This document shows, piece by piece, positions 15,910 through 25,051 of a stretch of 34,164 nucleotides of DNA. The translations under genes were made by a program, and so were the position numbers. Under the pieces are notes generated by a model that ran no database searches, was not told where the DNA came from, and saw only the letters and a list, made by a program, of their open reading frames with translations. Within the stretch, counting starts at the first letter, position 1, and every line of letters begins with the position of its first letter. Source of the DNA: JBMYYR01 sp049609625 (GTDB taxonomy: Bacteria; Bacteroidota; Bacteroidia; Flavobacteriales; CAJXXR01); contig JBMYYR010000020.1 of assembly GCA_049609625.1 (NCBI GenBank), positions 1 through 34,164 on the forward strand, written 5' to 3'.

Positions 15910-17382
15910 ATGGAACAGCTTCATTTATACAACACCCTCAGTAAAGAAAAAGAATTATTTCGACCTCTAAATGACAAACATGTTGGTTTATATGTTTGTG
16001 GACCAACCGTTTATAGCGATGTGCATTTAGGAAACTGTCGGACGTTTATTTCTTTTGATTTGGTGCGCCGGTATTTGACGTATTTGGGTTATAAAGTGCG
16101 TTATGTGCGTAACATTACCGATGCTGGACATTTGGAAAGTGATGCTGATGTTGGTGAAGATAAAATTGCTCAACGTGCTAAGCTTGAGCAAATTGAGCCT
16201 ATGGAAGTGGTGCAAAAATATACTACGGGCTTTCGGCAAATTATGGAATTATTCAACGTACTTCCACCGTCGATAGAGCCAACGGCTACAGGTCATATTA
16301 TTGAGCAAATCACTATGATTGAGACCATTATAGAGAAAGGATTTGCCTATGAAGTGAATGGTTCGGTGTATTTTGATGTTTTAAAATACAATGAAAGCCA
16401 TCAATATGGTGAGCTTTCGGGGCGTTTGGTTGAAGATTTAATTTCTGGAACCCGCGAACTTGATGGCCAGTCCGAAAAACGAAATTCTGTAGATTTTGCC
16501 CTTTGGAAACTAGCTAGTCCGCAACATATTATGAAATGGCCATCACCTTGGGGCGAAGGTTTTCCGGGTTGGCATCTGGAATGTTCGGCAATGAGCAGTA
16601 AGTATTTAGGCGAACAATTTGATATTCATGGTGGCGGAATGGATTTGAAATTTCCTCATCACGAATGTGAAATTGCCCAATGTACCGTAGCTCACGAAGG
16701 CAAAAAACCTGTTCAATATTGGATGCACGCCAATATGTTGACTCTAAACGGCGCAAAAATGAGTAAATCGACTGGAAATTCGATTTTACCATTAGAATTG
16801 CTTTCAGGTGATAATGATTTTTTCGATCATCCTTTTGAATCTAATGTTGTGCGCTTTTTTATGATGTCGGCACACTACCGCAGCACCTTAGATTTTAGTA
16901 AAAACGCCCTCGAATCGGCTGAAAAAAGCTTTACTAAAATTCAGAATATGTATTTTGCTGTTAAAGATGCTGAGGATGGAGATGTTGATGTTGAAAAAGA
17001 AATCAACGTATTGAAAATCAAAGCCTTATCAACACTAAATGACGACTTCAATACACCGCAATGTATTGCTGTTTTTCATGAATTAATCAAATTTTTGAAT
17101 GCTCAAAGTGGCTCGTTAAACCTAAAAAGTAAACAAGCTGCTTTAGGCTTTTTTGAGGAGTTGATCACTGACATTATGGGTGTTGAGTTCTTAAGGTCTG
17201 AAGAGCATAAAACGGCAGATTCGAACGATGAAGCTGCTTTAGTAGACTATATTTTGAATTTGAGAGATGAGGCCAAAGCGAGTAAAAATTGGCTTTTGGC
17301 GGATGAATTACGAACGGGATTAAGCAATTTAGGAATCGAAATAAAAGATGGAAAAGAAGGCGCAACGTGGACAAAAAAATAG
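15910..17382 (+). CDS. cysS: Cysteinyl-tRNA synthetase
   Basis: A 490-residue class I aminoacyl-tRNA synthetase. The HIGH-type motif is HLGNCRT (residues 39-45), preceded by the zinc-binding Cys30 in YVCGPTVY. The remaining zinc ligands lie in GWHLECSAMS and FPHHECEIAQ, and the KMSKS loop is residues 283-287. These are the complete catalytic set for cysteine activation. Length is typical. The last 35 nt overlap the start of the next gene in another frame, so the M28-type lipoprotein is probably translated from the same message. Confidence 0.96.
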   Translation: MEQLHLYNTLSKEKELFRPLNDKHVGLYVCGPTVYSDVHLGNCRTFISFDLVRRYLTYLGYKVRYVRNITDAGHLESDADVGEDKIAQRAKLEQIEPMEVVQKYTTGFRQIMELFNVLPPSIEPTATGHIIEQITMIETIIEKGFAYEVNGSVYFDVLKYNESHQYGELSGRLVEDLISGTRELDGQSEKRNSVDFALWKLASPQHIMKWPSPWGEGFPGWHLECSAMSSKYLGEQFDIHGGGMDLKFPHHECEIAQCTVAHEGKKPVQYWMHANMLTLNGAKMSKSTGNSILPLELLSGDNDFFDHPFESNVVRFFMMSAHYRSTLDFSKNALESAEKSFTKIQNMYFAVKDAEDGDVDVEKEINVLKIKALSTLNDDFNTPQCIAVFHELIKFLNAQSGSLNLKSKQAALGFFEELITDIMGVEFLRSEEHKTADSNDEAALVDYILNLRDEAKASKNWLLADELRTGLSNLGIEIKDGKEGATWTKK

Positions 17383-18337
17383 GCTAGAAAAACGACATTT
17401 CTTATGGATATTTACTCTTTTGATTGGGTTTTCATTTCAATCTTGCGATTGGATGAACCAAAAGAAAGAGGTGAAATTAAGTGCAAACACACCACATTTT
17501 GATGCCGAAAAAAGTTACGGACACATCAAAACCATGGTGGATTTTGGCCCACGCGTACCACAAACTCCTGCTCACGAAAAATGTCAAGAATTTATTCAAG
17601 GTCATTTCATGAATCTTGGACTCAAAGTAAGCGCAAGGGAAGGACTGAAACGTGCGGGAAAAGGACTTATCAAAGTCAAAAATATAATGGCTTCTTATAC
17701 GCCTAAAAAAGCTAAAAAACAGCTTTTGTTTGTTAGCCACTACGACACCAGATACCAATCTATCGACAGTATTCCGGAGCCAGTTCCTGGTGCAAACGAC
17801 GGCGCTTCTGGAATTGCCGTAATGATGGAATTAGCACGTATCATCAAAACTGAAAATTTACCATATCAGATTGATTTTCTGTGTCTTGATGCACAAGACC
17901 AAGGTATGGACAATCAGATAAAAACCTGGAGTTTGGGTGCGCAACAGTGGGTGAAAAGGAATAACAAAACTTACGATTTTGCCATTAATTTTGATATGCT
18001 TGGCGCAAAGGACGCTAAGTTTGTTAAAGAAAAATTCTCGTCCTTTTTCTGTAAAGATCTTCAGGATAAAATTTGGGCTATTGCCGAACAAAAAGGCTTT
18101 CAAACCTATTTCCCAGAAAACAATGAAGTTGAGCAATTGATAAACGATCATTATTTTATTAATAATCACAGCAAATCAAAAGTGCCAACATTGTTGATAA
18201 CAGATTATCGGGCGGCAGACAGCACGTATTTTCCGCAATGGCACAGCAAAGAAGATGGTTTAGAACATATTTCGACAGAACCTTTGCAAGCTGTTGGGCA
18301 AACCGTTTTAGAACTTCTCTACTCCAAAGACTTTTAA
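17348..18337 (+). CDS. M28-family lipoprotein, glutaminyl-cyclase-like metallopeptidase
   Basis: A 329-residue protein with a basic N-terminus, a hydrophobic stretch (18-30) and a lipobox-like FQSC with Cys33, so it is probably a lipoprotein on the periplasmic side. The M28 core shows HYDTR (His131, Asp133), PVPGANDGASG (metal-bridging Asp151), LDAQDQG (residues 181-186), FDMLGA (Asp216) and PQWHSKEDG (His299). The general layout matches bacterial glutaminyl-peptide cyclotransferase-like M28 proteins. The position usually occupied by the catalytic Glu (E in DAED) is Gln183 here, while the neighbouring ligand Asp184 is kept. The ATG at 17348 overlaps cysS by 35 nt; no other standard start precedes the signal peptide. 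tadA follows with a 1-nt overlap. Confidence 0.85.
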   Translation: MEKKAQRGQKNRLEKRHFLWIFTLLIGFSFQSCDWMNQKKEVKLSANTPHFDAEKSYGHIKTMVDFGPRVPQTPAHEKCQEFIQGHFMNLGLKVSAREGLKRAGKGLIKVKNIMASYTPKKAKKQLLFVSHYDTRYQSIDSIPEPVPGANDGASGIAVMMELARIIKTENLPYQIDFLCLDAQDQGMDNQIKTWSLGAQQWVKRNNKTYDFAINFDMLGAKDAKFVKEKFSSFFCKDLQDKIWAIAEQKGFQTYFPENNEVEQLINDHYFINNHSKSKVPTLLITDYRAADSTYFPQWHSKEDGLEHISTEPLQAVGQTVLELLYSKDF

Positions 18338-18777
18338 TGAATCTTTACACCGACGACTATTTTATGAAAGAGGCGCTGAAGGAAGCGCATAAAGCATTCG
18401 ATATCAACGAAGTGCCAGTTGGAGCGGTGTTGGTTCATCAAAACCAAATTATTGCACGAACGCACAACCAAAGTCAGTTGTTGAATGATTTTACGGCGCA
18501 TGCCGAGATGTTGGCGTTTAGCGCGGCAAGTTCCTATTTTGGAGGAAAATACCTTGATAAATGTCGCCTTTTTGTAACTTTAGAACCTTGCTTGATGTGT
18601 ACTGGAGCATCGTATTGGACTCAACTTGGGGAATTAATTTATGCCGCTACCGATCCCAAAAAAGGAATGTGTACAAATGGAACATCGTTTTTTCATCCCA
18701 AAACAAAACTAAGTCAAGGCCCTTTTAAACACGAAGCCGAACAGTTGCTCAAATTATTTTTTGAACAAAAAAGATAG
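18337..18777 (+). CDS. tadA: tRNA-specific adenosine deaminase TadA
   Basis: A 146-residue zinc deaminase that converts the wobble adenosine of tRNA-Arg to inosine. The zinc/catalytic motifs are HAE (residues 55-57) and PCLMC (residues 84-88), in the usual order and spacing. The frame is open further upstream (to 18238), but those codons lie inside the preceding gene and give an Arg/Phe/Trp-rich stretch with no family similarity. ATG 18337, sharing one base with the preceding TAA, gives the normal length. It forms a tight unit with cysS and the M28-type gene. The second motif has Leu-Met-Cys-Thr where Pro-Met-Cys-Ala is common, a mild variation. Confidence 0.92.
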   Translation: MNLYTDDYFMKEALKEAHKAFDINEVPVGAVLVHQNQIIARTHNQSQLLNDFTAHAEMLAFSAASSYFGGKYLDKCRLFVTLEPCLMCTGASYWTQLGELIYAATDPKKGMCTNGTSFFHPKTKLSQGPFKHEAEQLLKLFFEQKR

Positions 18778-18831
18778 CGGAGTAAAAATTTTGGTACAAG
18801 ACTTGATATTCAGTCTAAAAAAACAACTCAA

Positions 18832-19569
18832 ATGAAAGCATTACTCTCTGGATTACTCCTCATTTTTTCGACCTTAACAATGGCTCAATATCCTAAAAAT
18901 CAAATAGATAAATCTTCTGCTTTTTCCCAAGGAGAATACATGAAGTTTAAATTTAAGTATGGTTTTGTGAGTGCTGGTTATGGCGAGCTTCGCGTTTTTG
19001 ATAGAGCAGTTGACAACCAATTTCACTTTGAAGCCAAAGGTTGGTCGGCTTCTTTTTTCGATCCTTTTTTCAAAGTTAGAGATTATTATGATTCTTATGT
19101 TGACAAAACGACAATGAAACCGAAGCGTTTTACTCGCGACATCGAAGAAGGAAACTTTAAGAAAAAACAACAAGTTGATTTTATTGACAGCAAGGCGTAT
19201 TCAAACGAAGACACCATTTCGATGCCTGACAATACACAAGATTTAATTTCTTTTTTCTATCATTTAAGAAATCAACCCCTTGATACACTTGATTTTAAAT
19301 CAACTATCGATCTGCCAATTTACTTAGATGATGAAGTGTTTTATACTCAATTTACGTATGAACATGACGAATACCTCGGGTCGATTATTGGACGTAAAAA
19401 ATGTATGGTATTTTCTGTCCGAGTAATGTCAGGACGTGTCTTTTCAGATTCTGAACCTGTAAAAGTTTGGGTAAGTAAAGACGAACAAAAAATTCCGATG
19501 AAACTGAAAGCAGACCTAGCAGTTGGTTCTGTTAAAATGGTCTTAGATAAATATACTAAAGGAGGTTGA
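18832..19569 (+). CDS. DUF3108 domain protein, secreted
   Basis: A 245-residue protein with a signal peptide (residues 1-18, ending TLTMA before QYPKN). The mature part begins GEYMKFKFKYGFVSAGYGELRV and ends VWVSKDEQKIPMKLKADLAVGSVKMVL, the start and end blocks of DUF3108, a periplasmic beta-rich family of unknown role in many Bacteroidota and Proteobacteria. Length is usual. It converges on the large helicase gene with only 10 nt between the two stops and no room for separate terminators, so transcripts from the two strands probably overlap. Confidence 0.85.
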   Translation: MKALLSGLLLIFSTLTMAQYPKNQIDKSSAFSQGEYMKFKFKYGFVSAGYGELRVFDRAVDNQFHFEAKGWSASFFDPFFKVRDYYDSYVDKTTMKPKRFTRDIEEGNFKKKQQVDFIDSKAYSNEDTISMPDNTQDLISFFYHLRNQPLDTLDFKSTIDLPIYLDDEVFYTQFTYEHDEYLGSIIGRKKCMVFSVRVMSGRVFSDSEPVKVWVSKDEQKIPMKLKADLAVGSVKMVLDKYTKGG

Positions 19570-19579
19570 TCTAGTGTCC

Positions 19580-22500
19580 CTAAACCTTGACATAGCCCTT
19601 AATTACTTTCTTATAAGCCATTCTCTTTTTCTCTTTATGAGCCGTTTCTTCGTCAGGAAATTCCTTAATAATACTTCGTGGTTTATTCCCTATTCTTCCA
19701 TACCTAACTTCAATACTGTTGCCATCCACTCTTATTTCCCAATATTTGTTACTCGTCTTACTGGAAAATTCGTATCTTTCGTATGGTTCATCTTCCTCTC
19801 TCGAAGATACATCTAGATTATTATCTGCATGAGATTCTTTTTGCTTAGTGTTGTCTTGGATATTTTCTAAAACATCATTCTTTTCTTCTGAGGTAATTAA
19901 GTCATCTAAATTCAGATCCGAACGTTCTTCCTCCCCACGAATAGTTTGCTCAATTTTTTCTAAAACACGTTCTGGTTTTTCAAACCAATCTTTACTATAA
20001 ACAGTATATGTTTTCCATCCAAAAGCATTTAAAATATGTGGTTTTTGACAATACTGTTCAAGAATATTGTCATTTTCATAATGTGTCTTCTTGTCAATCA
20101 AAATACCTAAAACATACTTATCTTGCTTTTCGATTTCACCTGAATCTTTGGTCTTTTTAACAGCAATATCACACTTAAAATAGGATTGTCCAATAGATAA
20201 ATTGACTTCATAGCCTTTTTTGATAAGCGCACTTGAAAGCTGTTCTATAACAGGGTTTGTGTTTATATCTTTTTCTTGGTCTTCGTGAGAGGATAAAGAA
20301 TCCAAAACTCTATTAGACCCTTCTAATTCGCCATCAGATATATATTTGGCATAAGCAAGAAACTTTTTAAAGTAATTAGCACCTTCATTGTAATCGTTCT
20401 TAATTTCATGTGGCAAAATAGAGGTTACAATAACCATTTTTTTCTTTGCTCGTGAGAATATAACATTAAGCCTTTTCTCTCCGCCTCGTCTATTTATTGG
20501 TCCAAAATTCATTAACATCTTTCCTTTAGGGTTAGTCCCATAGCAAACACTCATAATAATGATGTCCCTTTCATCACCTTGTACGTTCTCTAAATTTTTA
20601 ACAAATAACCCATTAAATTGGTCCTCATCCATGCGCTGATATTCTTGTTCCAAAAGAGTATCAAATTCTGAATCTTCTTGAGACAACCTTTCTAAAGCTA
20701 GTTCAATTTCAGATTGTTGATCCATCGAGAATGCGACTACTCCAATGCTTAATTTAGAGTCTCCTTTTAATAAATCTCTTACTAATTTGGCGATGTAATC
20801 TGCCTCATCTCGATTCTTTCTTTTATCATAAATGGCATTTTCTAAATAGCAAAAACTAATGCTTCTGTTTAATATGGAGTCTATTTCCACAGGATCATTA
20901 GTGTCTAAAATTGGAGCAATGGGTTCTATAGAAGATTGTAGAATGACATTGTCTGGTATGGTTAACAAACTTCTTTTATAGAATGCTGCATTACTAAAAC
21001 TAATCAAGCTTTCATGCCTACTTCTGTAATGCCAACCAAGCATCACAGAAGACAGTTTTCTAGCTCCTTGATTTAGCAGACTATCGGCATCTAAACTAAT
21101 CCCAATTTTGGACTCTATTTCTTCTTCCTCTTCGTCAACAGAAGTTAATGTACTGAAGAAATTTGTAGGTGGCATTTGCATTTCGTCTCCTACCACAATT
21201 GTTTGGTGTGTTCTAAATAGCGAGGGAACGCCTTCTTCGACAGTTATTTGGCTGGCTTCATCAAAAATAACAACATCAAAAACTTCTGGATCTATTGGCA
21301 TGGTATCAGAAACACTTAGTGGACTCATTAGCCACACTGGTTTCAATACCGTCATTAAAGAATTAGCCTCGCTTGATGCAAGTTCTCTAATGGACTTATA
21401 TCTCATCGATTTTCCAAACTCATTTTCTAAAATACGCCTTGCAGCATTGTAGGTTTTTTTACTAACTTTTTCATCGCTAGTAAGTTGAGCAGCTACAGAT
21501 TCTGTAATTCTAATTTTATCTAAAAACTTTGCTCTTAGTTTAGATCTAATGGCATCTACGTTGCTTTCATAATATTTTGAAAGAAGCGCATTAATTGTTG
21601 AGATACTTATTCGTAACTCACCTTCATCCATTTCTGAAAATTGTCTTTCTTTCTCATAAATAGAATTTAAACTTTTGTAAGCCAAATTATATTCAAAATC
21701 TATGATATCCCAAGATTTAGAGAATAAACAAGCTTGCATTTCAGAGCTAAGGGTATGTCCTTTTTCAATAAATGGTAGAAAAGCGGAAAGAGAGTTAAGG
21801 TTACTCTCACTTTTTGCTAATTTTTCTTCAAGTTTTTGTAAACTAATTTTGCTGATGTCACCAAACAGAAGCGTTGCATCAGTTACAAGAGAAGAAAAAT
21901 TTTCATCGAAATTAGAAAGCAATTTTAAACCTTCCTTGTCGGCAATCAATGTCTGTAAAATTGAATCTGTTTTTTCTTGTTGTTCTAGAATCCAAGCATA
22001 ATCTTTTTCCCAATGCTCTCCCAAACCGAAATTGCTTTTTAGGTCGTCAATATAGTTTAGAATTGTCTCTTGCGCCGTGTACTCCTCCGCAAGATTATTT
22101 AGAATATGTGAAACTTCTGGCTTTATGACATGTGCATCAAAATTATAGATTCCAGAAATTTGTGATTTAAGTTTATAATAAGTAGGGTTGATGTATCTAA
22201 AAATGCTTTTAGATAATCTATTCCATTGATTTACAGCTATTTTTGTTTCTTCTTTGCTCAATTTTGAAATCCAATAACTATTTACTTTTCCTAAATCTAT
22301 TGTTTTGTTTTGAGCAGATTCTATATCCTCTTTCGCTTGGCTTAAAGACATCGCATCAGAAGAATTTTTTACTAAAACTTGAAGCTTGTCGCGACTAAAA
22401 AATGGTTTTACTTTCTGAATTAATTCGTATCTTTTAATCCAATCTTGCAATAGAAAGTTTTCCGTGTTTTCAATATCTAAATTGTCAATCAATTCATTGA

Positions 22501-25051
22501 AATCATCTAAAAGTCCAATACAACGTTTTGCTTTTTTATGAACAATGGCTTTTGGCTTGGCTTCATGGATTAGATTTTCTGACAGCTGAGCCAAAGGATA
22601 ATCAAGTATAAACCGACCTAAGTTATTTGTTTTTAGTGCCTTAAACCAATCTATTATCCAGTTCCTGTTTTCTTTCCATTCTTTATAGTATGGAAAAGAA
22701 ATCATATCTATTTCATCTGGCTTCTTTCTATTTTTTCCTGTTGAATGTAGGACTTCAAAAAGTTCTAAAGGAGCAATATCTCCTTTTTTCATATTGGAAT
22801 GAAAATAGTTTAGTTTCTCTAAATGGCTTTTTATTGTGCCAATAATTTGGTCTCTTTTATTTTCTATTTCTATGCTATTGAACTCGTCTTTTATAAAGCT
22901 TTCATAAGTCTCTTTTAAGTTAGTAATGAATGCTTTTTTATCCGATTGCGAATCGTGAATTAAACAACATAGTTCATCCAAATCTTTGTTTTTCAAACGA
23001 TGGAACACCACATCTAATGCGGCTCGTTTTTCACAAACAAACAATACTTTCTTGTCTCGAGCAATATAATCTGCAATGAGGTTCGTAATAGTTTGTGATT
23101 TCCCTGTTCCGGGAGGGCCTTGTATAATATAGCTTTCACCAGTTCTTGCTAATTCAATTGCTGCAGATTGGGTAGGGTCTGCAGCAATTATAGGGTAATT
23201 GCTTTTCAAATCACTAGATTCTAATGTGTTTACCCCTAATCTTTTTGGAAACTCACTAAAAAGCTGTTCAAATATTTTATCTTTAATATCAACATTTATA
23301 ATTTCATTATAATCCCTAACAAGGCTCATTTTCCTATAATTGAAATTCCCCAAAGTCATATTACAGGTATCTACTTCCCAAATCATAGGATTAATTTCAC
23401 CATCGTTATCATGGCTATAGAATGTGCGTACTTTTTCTTTTACGGCACTGTTTTTCTTTGGATTTAAGTCTTCGTTTATAATATATTCTAAAGCATTATT
23501 CTTGCTTTTTATTACTTTTTCAAAAATTTGTAAACCTAAAGGTTGAAATTCCTCTTTTTTATATGAATAGTCAAATGATTTGAGATGTATTCCTTTCGTT
23601 TTTTTGTGAAGCTTCTTTGCTCTCAGATTAAAGCTCTTTTTGGCAATACTATGGACTAACTGAATACTTGGATTTTTTCTCCACTCTAAATTTATACCAG
23701 TTCCTCCTTTTGCTATTTGTGCCTGTATTGATTGGACTAATTCATCAACACTTGTATTGTCCAAATCAATATAATCTGGCAAAGAAATGTCATACAAATC
23801 TTTTAAGTAATTACTTAAAATTGGATTTATTTCGGCTTCGGTATTAGGAAAATGCAATACATATTGGTCTTTTACACCTTTCTTTTTTACGATGTCGGTT
23901 GGTAGCAACAATAAAGGTGAGGTAATTTTTTCTTCTCTATCTTCTTTAAAATTATACCAATGCAAAAAAGCAATAACCGTTCTCAACTGACTAAAGCCAT
24001 ATTCGTTTTTACTTTTCCTAGCTTCTAAACGAATCTTATTTAATGTAGGCGTCAGAAATCTGTTTTCATTGAATTCTAAAAAAGAGTTTAATACAAGTTT
24101 TTGTTTATCTACAATGTTCTTTTTTATGGTGTTACTCCAGAAAATAAGGTCATTTTCTCTAACGTTTTTATGGTCCAATAAAAGGGGAACGGAACTAATA
24201 GTTAGATTCAAAAAACTTTGCCTTTCTTTAAAATAAAGTAATTTGTTTCTTCTACTGGTATCAAAAAGCCGATTTTTAAGCTTACTCAATATCCAATGGT
24301 TACGTTTTGAAACATCTTGATTCCTAAACCCTTCAGTTTCCGTTAAATCGACATAGTGTTCTGGGTTGTAGGCTCTGTAATTTTTAAATTTTGTAATAAC
24401 CTCTTGAAGGTTTGACGTTCTATCTTCTCGATATAAAGAAGTCATTTCAAACAATACATTCAAAATGGTTGGATGCAAGTGTTTATTTAAGAAGTATAAA
24501 CTCTTTCTATTTGCTTGAAACACTTCTAAATCATCCTTTTCCCTAAGGTCTAAATTAAAAGCAAGGCTAATAAAAAGCTGTCCTAACTGGAAAATATCTG
24601 TCAAAGGATCGTAGTGCTCTTTCTCATGCTCCCAACATGAGTAGTTTAACAGGTACTTAGGCTTGTCTAAGCTTGCAGGTTCTGTAGCACCTTCACTATT
24701 TTTTTCAATGGATAAGCTCTTTACTTCAACATGGTTTTTATCCAAATCTGTAAATTCTTCTACATTATCAGTTATCTGTAGAACTCCAGTTTCCTTTGGT
24801 TTAATAAACAGTTTATTAGGAGAAATCAAATATGGTTTTGGTTCTCCTGTCAAAATTAGATTTGACCCATTAAATTTGATTCTATCTATATGCACAATAT
24901 GACCACAAAGTTGCCTTTCATGTAGAAGGTTTAATTCTTCTACAAGCGGAAGGCAATACGCAATAAAATCTTGTGATTTGATGCTTCCATAGTCTTTTAC
25001 TTTTTCCAATAAATCAAAAAACGATTGTTCTTCTGTGCTCATATCAATCAT
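19580..25051 (-). CDS. Kinase-like / DUF4011-like / SF1 helicase / MTES_1575-type nuclease / WGR fusion protein, candidate defence effector
   Basis: An 1823-residue soluble protein. Residues about 30-225 look like a degenerate protein-kinase C-lobe (LPLVEELNLLHER, then DPLTDIFQLGQLFISLAF and EMTSLYREDRTSNLQEVI, as in DIYSLGxxLYEL and ...RP-x-x-EVI); the N-lobe and an HRD motif are missing. Residues about 245-600 fit DUF4011-like helicase leaders (WILSKLKNRLFDTSRRNKLL). The superfamily 1 UPF1-like helicase has Walker A GPPGTGKS (645-652), Walker B DEAS (1264-1267), GDEMQMPPT (1288-1296), GWHYRSR (1339-1345), VQGDERD (1490-1496) and NVIFSRAK (1529-1536). A PD-(D/E)XK-like MTES_1575/Vsr-type domain spans about 1598-1700 (Asp1628, LIDKK at 1651-1655, FGWKTYTVYSKDWF). 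A WGR domain ends the protein (about 1756-1820, RYGRIG at 1783-1788). It overlaps the M48-type gene by 8 nt. Domain calls are strong for helicase and WGR, moderate for nuclease and kinase-like parts. Defence is inferred. Confidence 0.88.
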   Translation of the reverse strand: MIDMSTEEQSFFDLLEKVKDYGSIKSQDFIAYCLPLVEELNLLHERQLCGHIVHIDRIKFNGSNLILTGEPKPYLISPNKLFIKPKETGVLQITDNVEEFTDLDKNHVEVKSLSIEKNSEGATEPASLDKPKYLLNYSCWEHEKEHYDPLTDIFQLGQLFISLAFNLDLREKDDLEVFQANRKSLYFLNKHLHPTILNVLFEMTSLYREDRTSNLQEVITKFKNYRAYNPEHYVDLTETEGFRNQDVSKRNHWILSKLKNRLFDTSRRNKLLYFKERQSFLNLTISSVPLLLDHKNVRENDLIFWSNTIKKNIVDKQKLVLNSFLEFNENRFLTPTLNKIRLEARKSKNEYGFSQLRTVIAFLHWYNFKEDREEKITSPLLLLPTDIVKKKGVKDQYVLHFPNTEAEINPILSNYLKDLYDISLPDYIDLDNTSVDELVQSIQAQIAKGGTGINLEWRKNPSIQLVHSIAKKSFNLRAKKLHKKTKGIHLKSFDYSYKKEEFQPLGLQIFEKVIKSKNNALEYIINEDLNPKKNSAVKEKVRTFYSHDNDGEINPMIWEVDTCNMTLGNFNYRKMSLVRDYNEIINVDIKDKIFEQLFSEFPKRLGVNTLESSDLKSNYPIIAADPTQSAAIELARTGESYIIQGPPGTGKSQTITNLIADYIARDKKVLFVCEKRAALDVVFHRLKNKDLDELCCLIHDSQSDKKAFITNLKETYESFIKDEFNSIEIENKRDQIIGTIKSHLEKLNYFHSNMKKGDIAPLELFEVLHSTGKNRKKPDEIDMISFPYYKEWKENRNWIIDWFKALKTNNLGRFILDYPLAQLSENLIHEAKPKAIVHKKAKRCIGLLDDFNELIDNLDIENTENFLLQDWIKRYELIQKVKPFFSRDKLQVLVKNSSDAMSLSQAKEDIESAQNKTIDLGKVNSYWISKLSKEETKIAVNQWNRLSKSIFRYINPTYYKLKSQISGIYNFDAHVIKPEVSHILNNLAEEYTAQETILNYIDDLKSNFGLGEHWEKDYAWILEQQEKTDSILQTLIADKEGLKLLSNFDENFSSLVTDATLLFGDISKISLQKLEEKLAKSESNLNSLSAFLPFIEKGHTLSSEMQACLFSKSWDIIDFEYNLAYKSLNSIYEKERQFSEMDEGELRISISTINALLSKYYESNVDAIRSKLRAKFLDKIRITESVAAQLTSDEKVSKKTYNAARRILENEFGKSMRYKSIRELASSEANSLMTVLKPVWLMSPLSVSDTMPIDPEVFDVVIFDEASQITVEEGVPSLFRTHQTIVVGDEMQMPPTNFFSTLTSVDEEEEEIESKIGISLDADSLLNQGARKLSSVMLGWHYRSRHESLISFSNAAFYKRSLLTIPDNVILQSSIEPIAPILDTNDPVEIDSILNRSISFCYLENAIYDKRKNRDEADYIAKLVRDLLKGDSKLSIGVVAFSMDQQSEIELALERLSQEDSEFDTLLEQEYQRMDEDQFNGLFVKNLENVQGDERDIIIMSVCYGTNPKGKMLMNFGPINRRGGEKRLNVIFSRAKKKMVIVTSILPHEIKNDYNEGANYFKKFLAYAKYISDGELEGSNRVLDSLSSHEDQEKDINTNPVIEQLSSALIKKGYEVNLSIGQSYFKCDIAVKKTKDSGEIEKQDKYVLGILIDKKTHYENDNILEQYCQKPHILNAFGWKTYTVYSKDWFEKPERVLEKIEQTIRGEEERSDLNLDDLITSEEKNDVLENIQDNTKQKESHADNNLDVSSREEDEPYERYEFSSKTSNKYWEIRVDGNSIEVRYGRIGNKPRSIIKEFPDEETAHKEKKRMAYKKVIKGYVKV

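Noticed and set aside
18238..18336. Upstream extension of the tadA frame
   Set aside because: It lies inside the M28-type gene and gives an Arg/Phe-rich stretch absent from TadA.
18790..18825. Short hairpin (AGACT...AGTCT) before the DUF3108 gene
   Set aside because: Only five base pairs and followed by A rather than T residues; not a convincing terminator.
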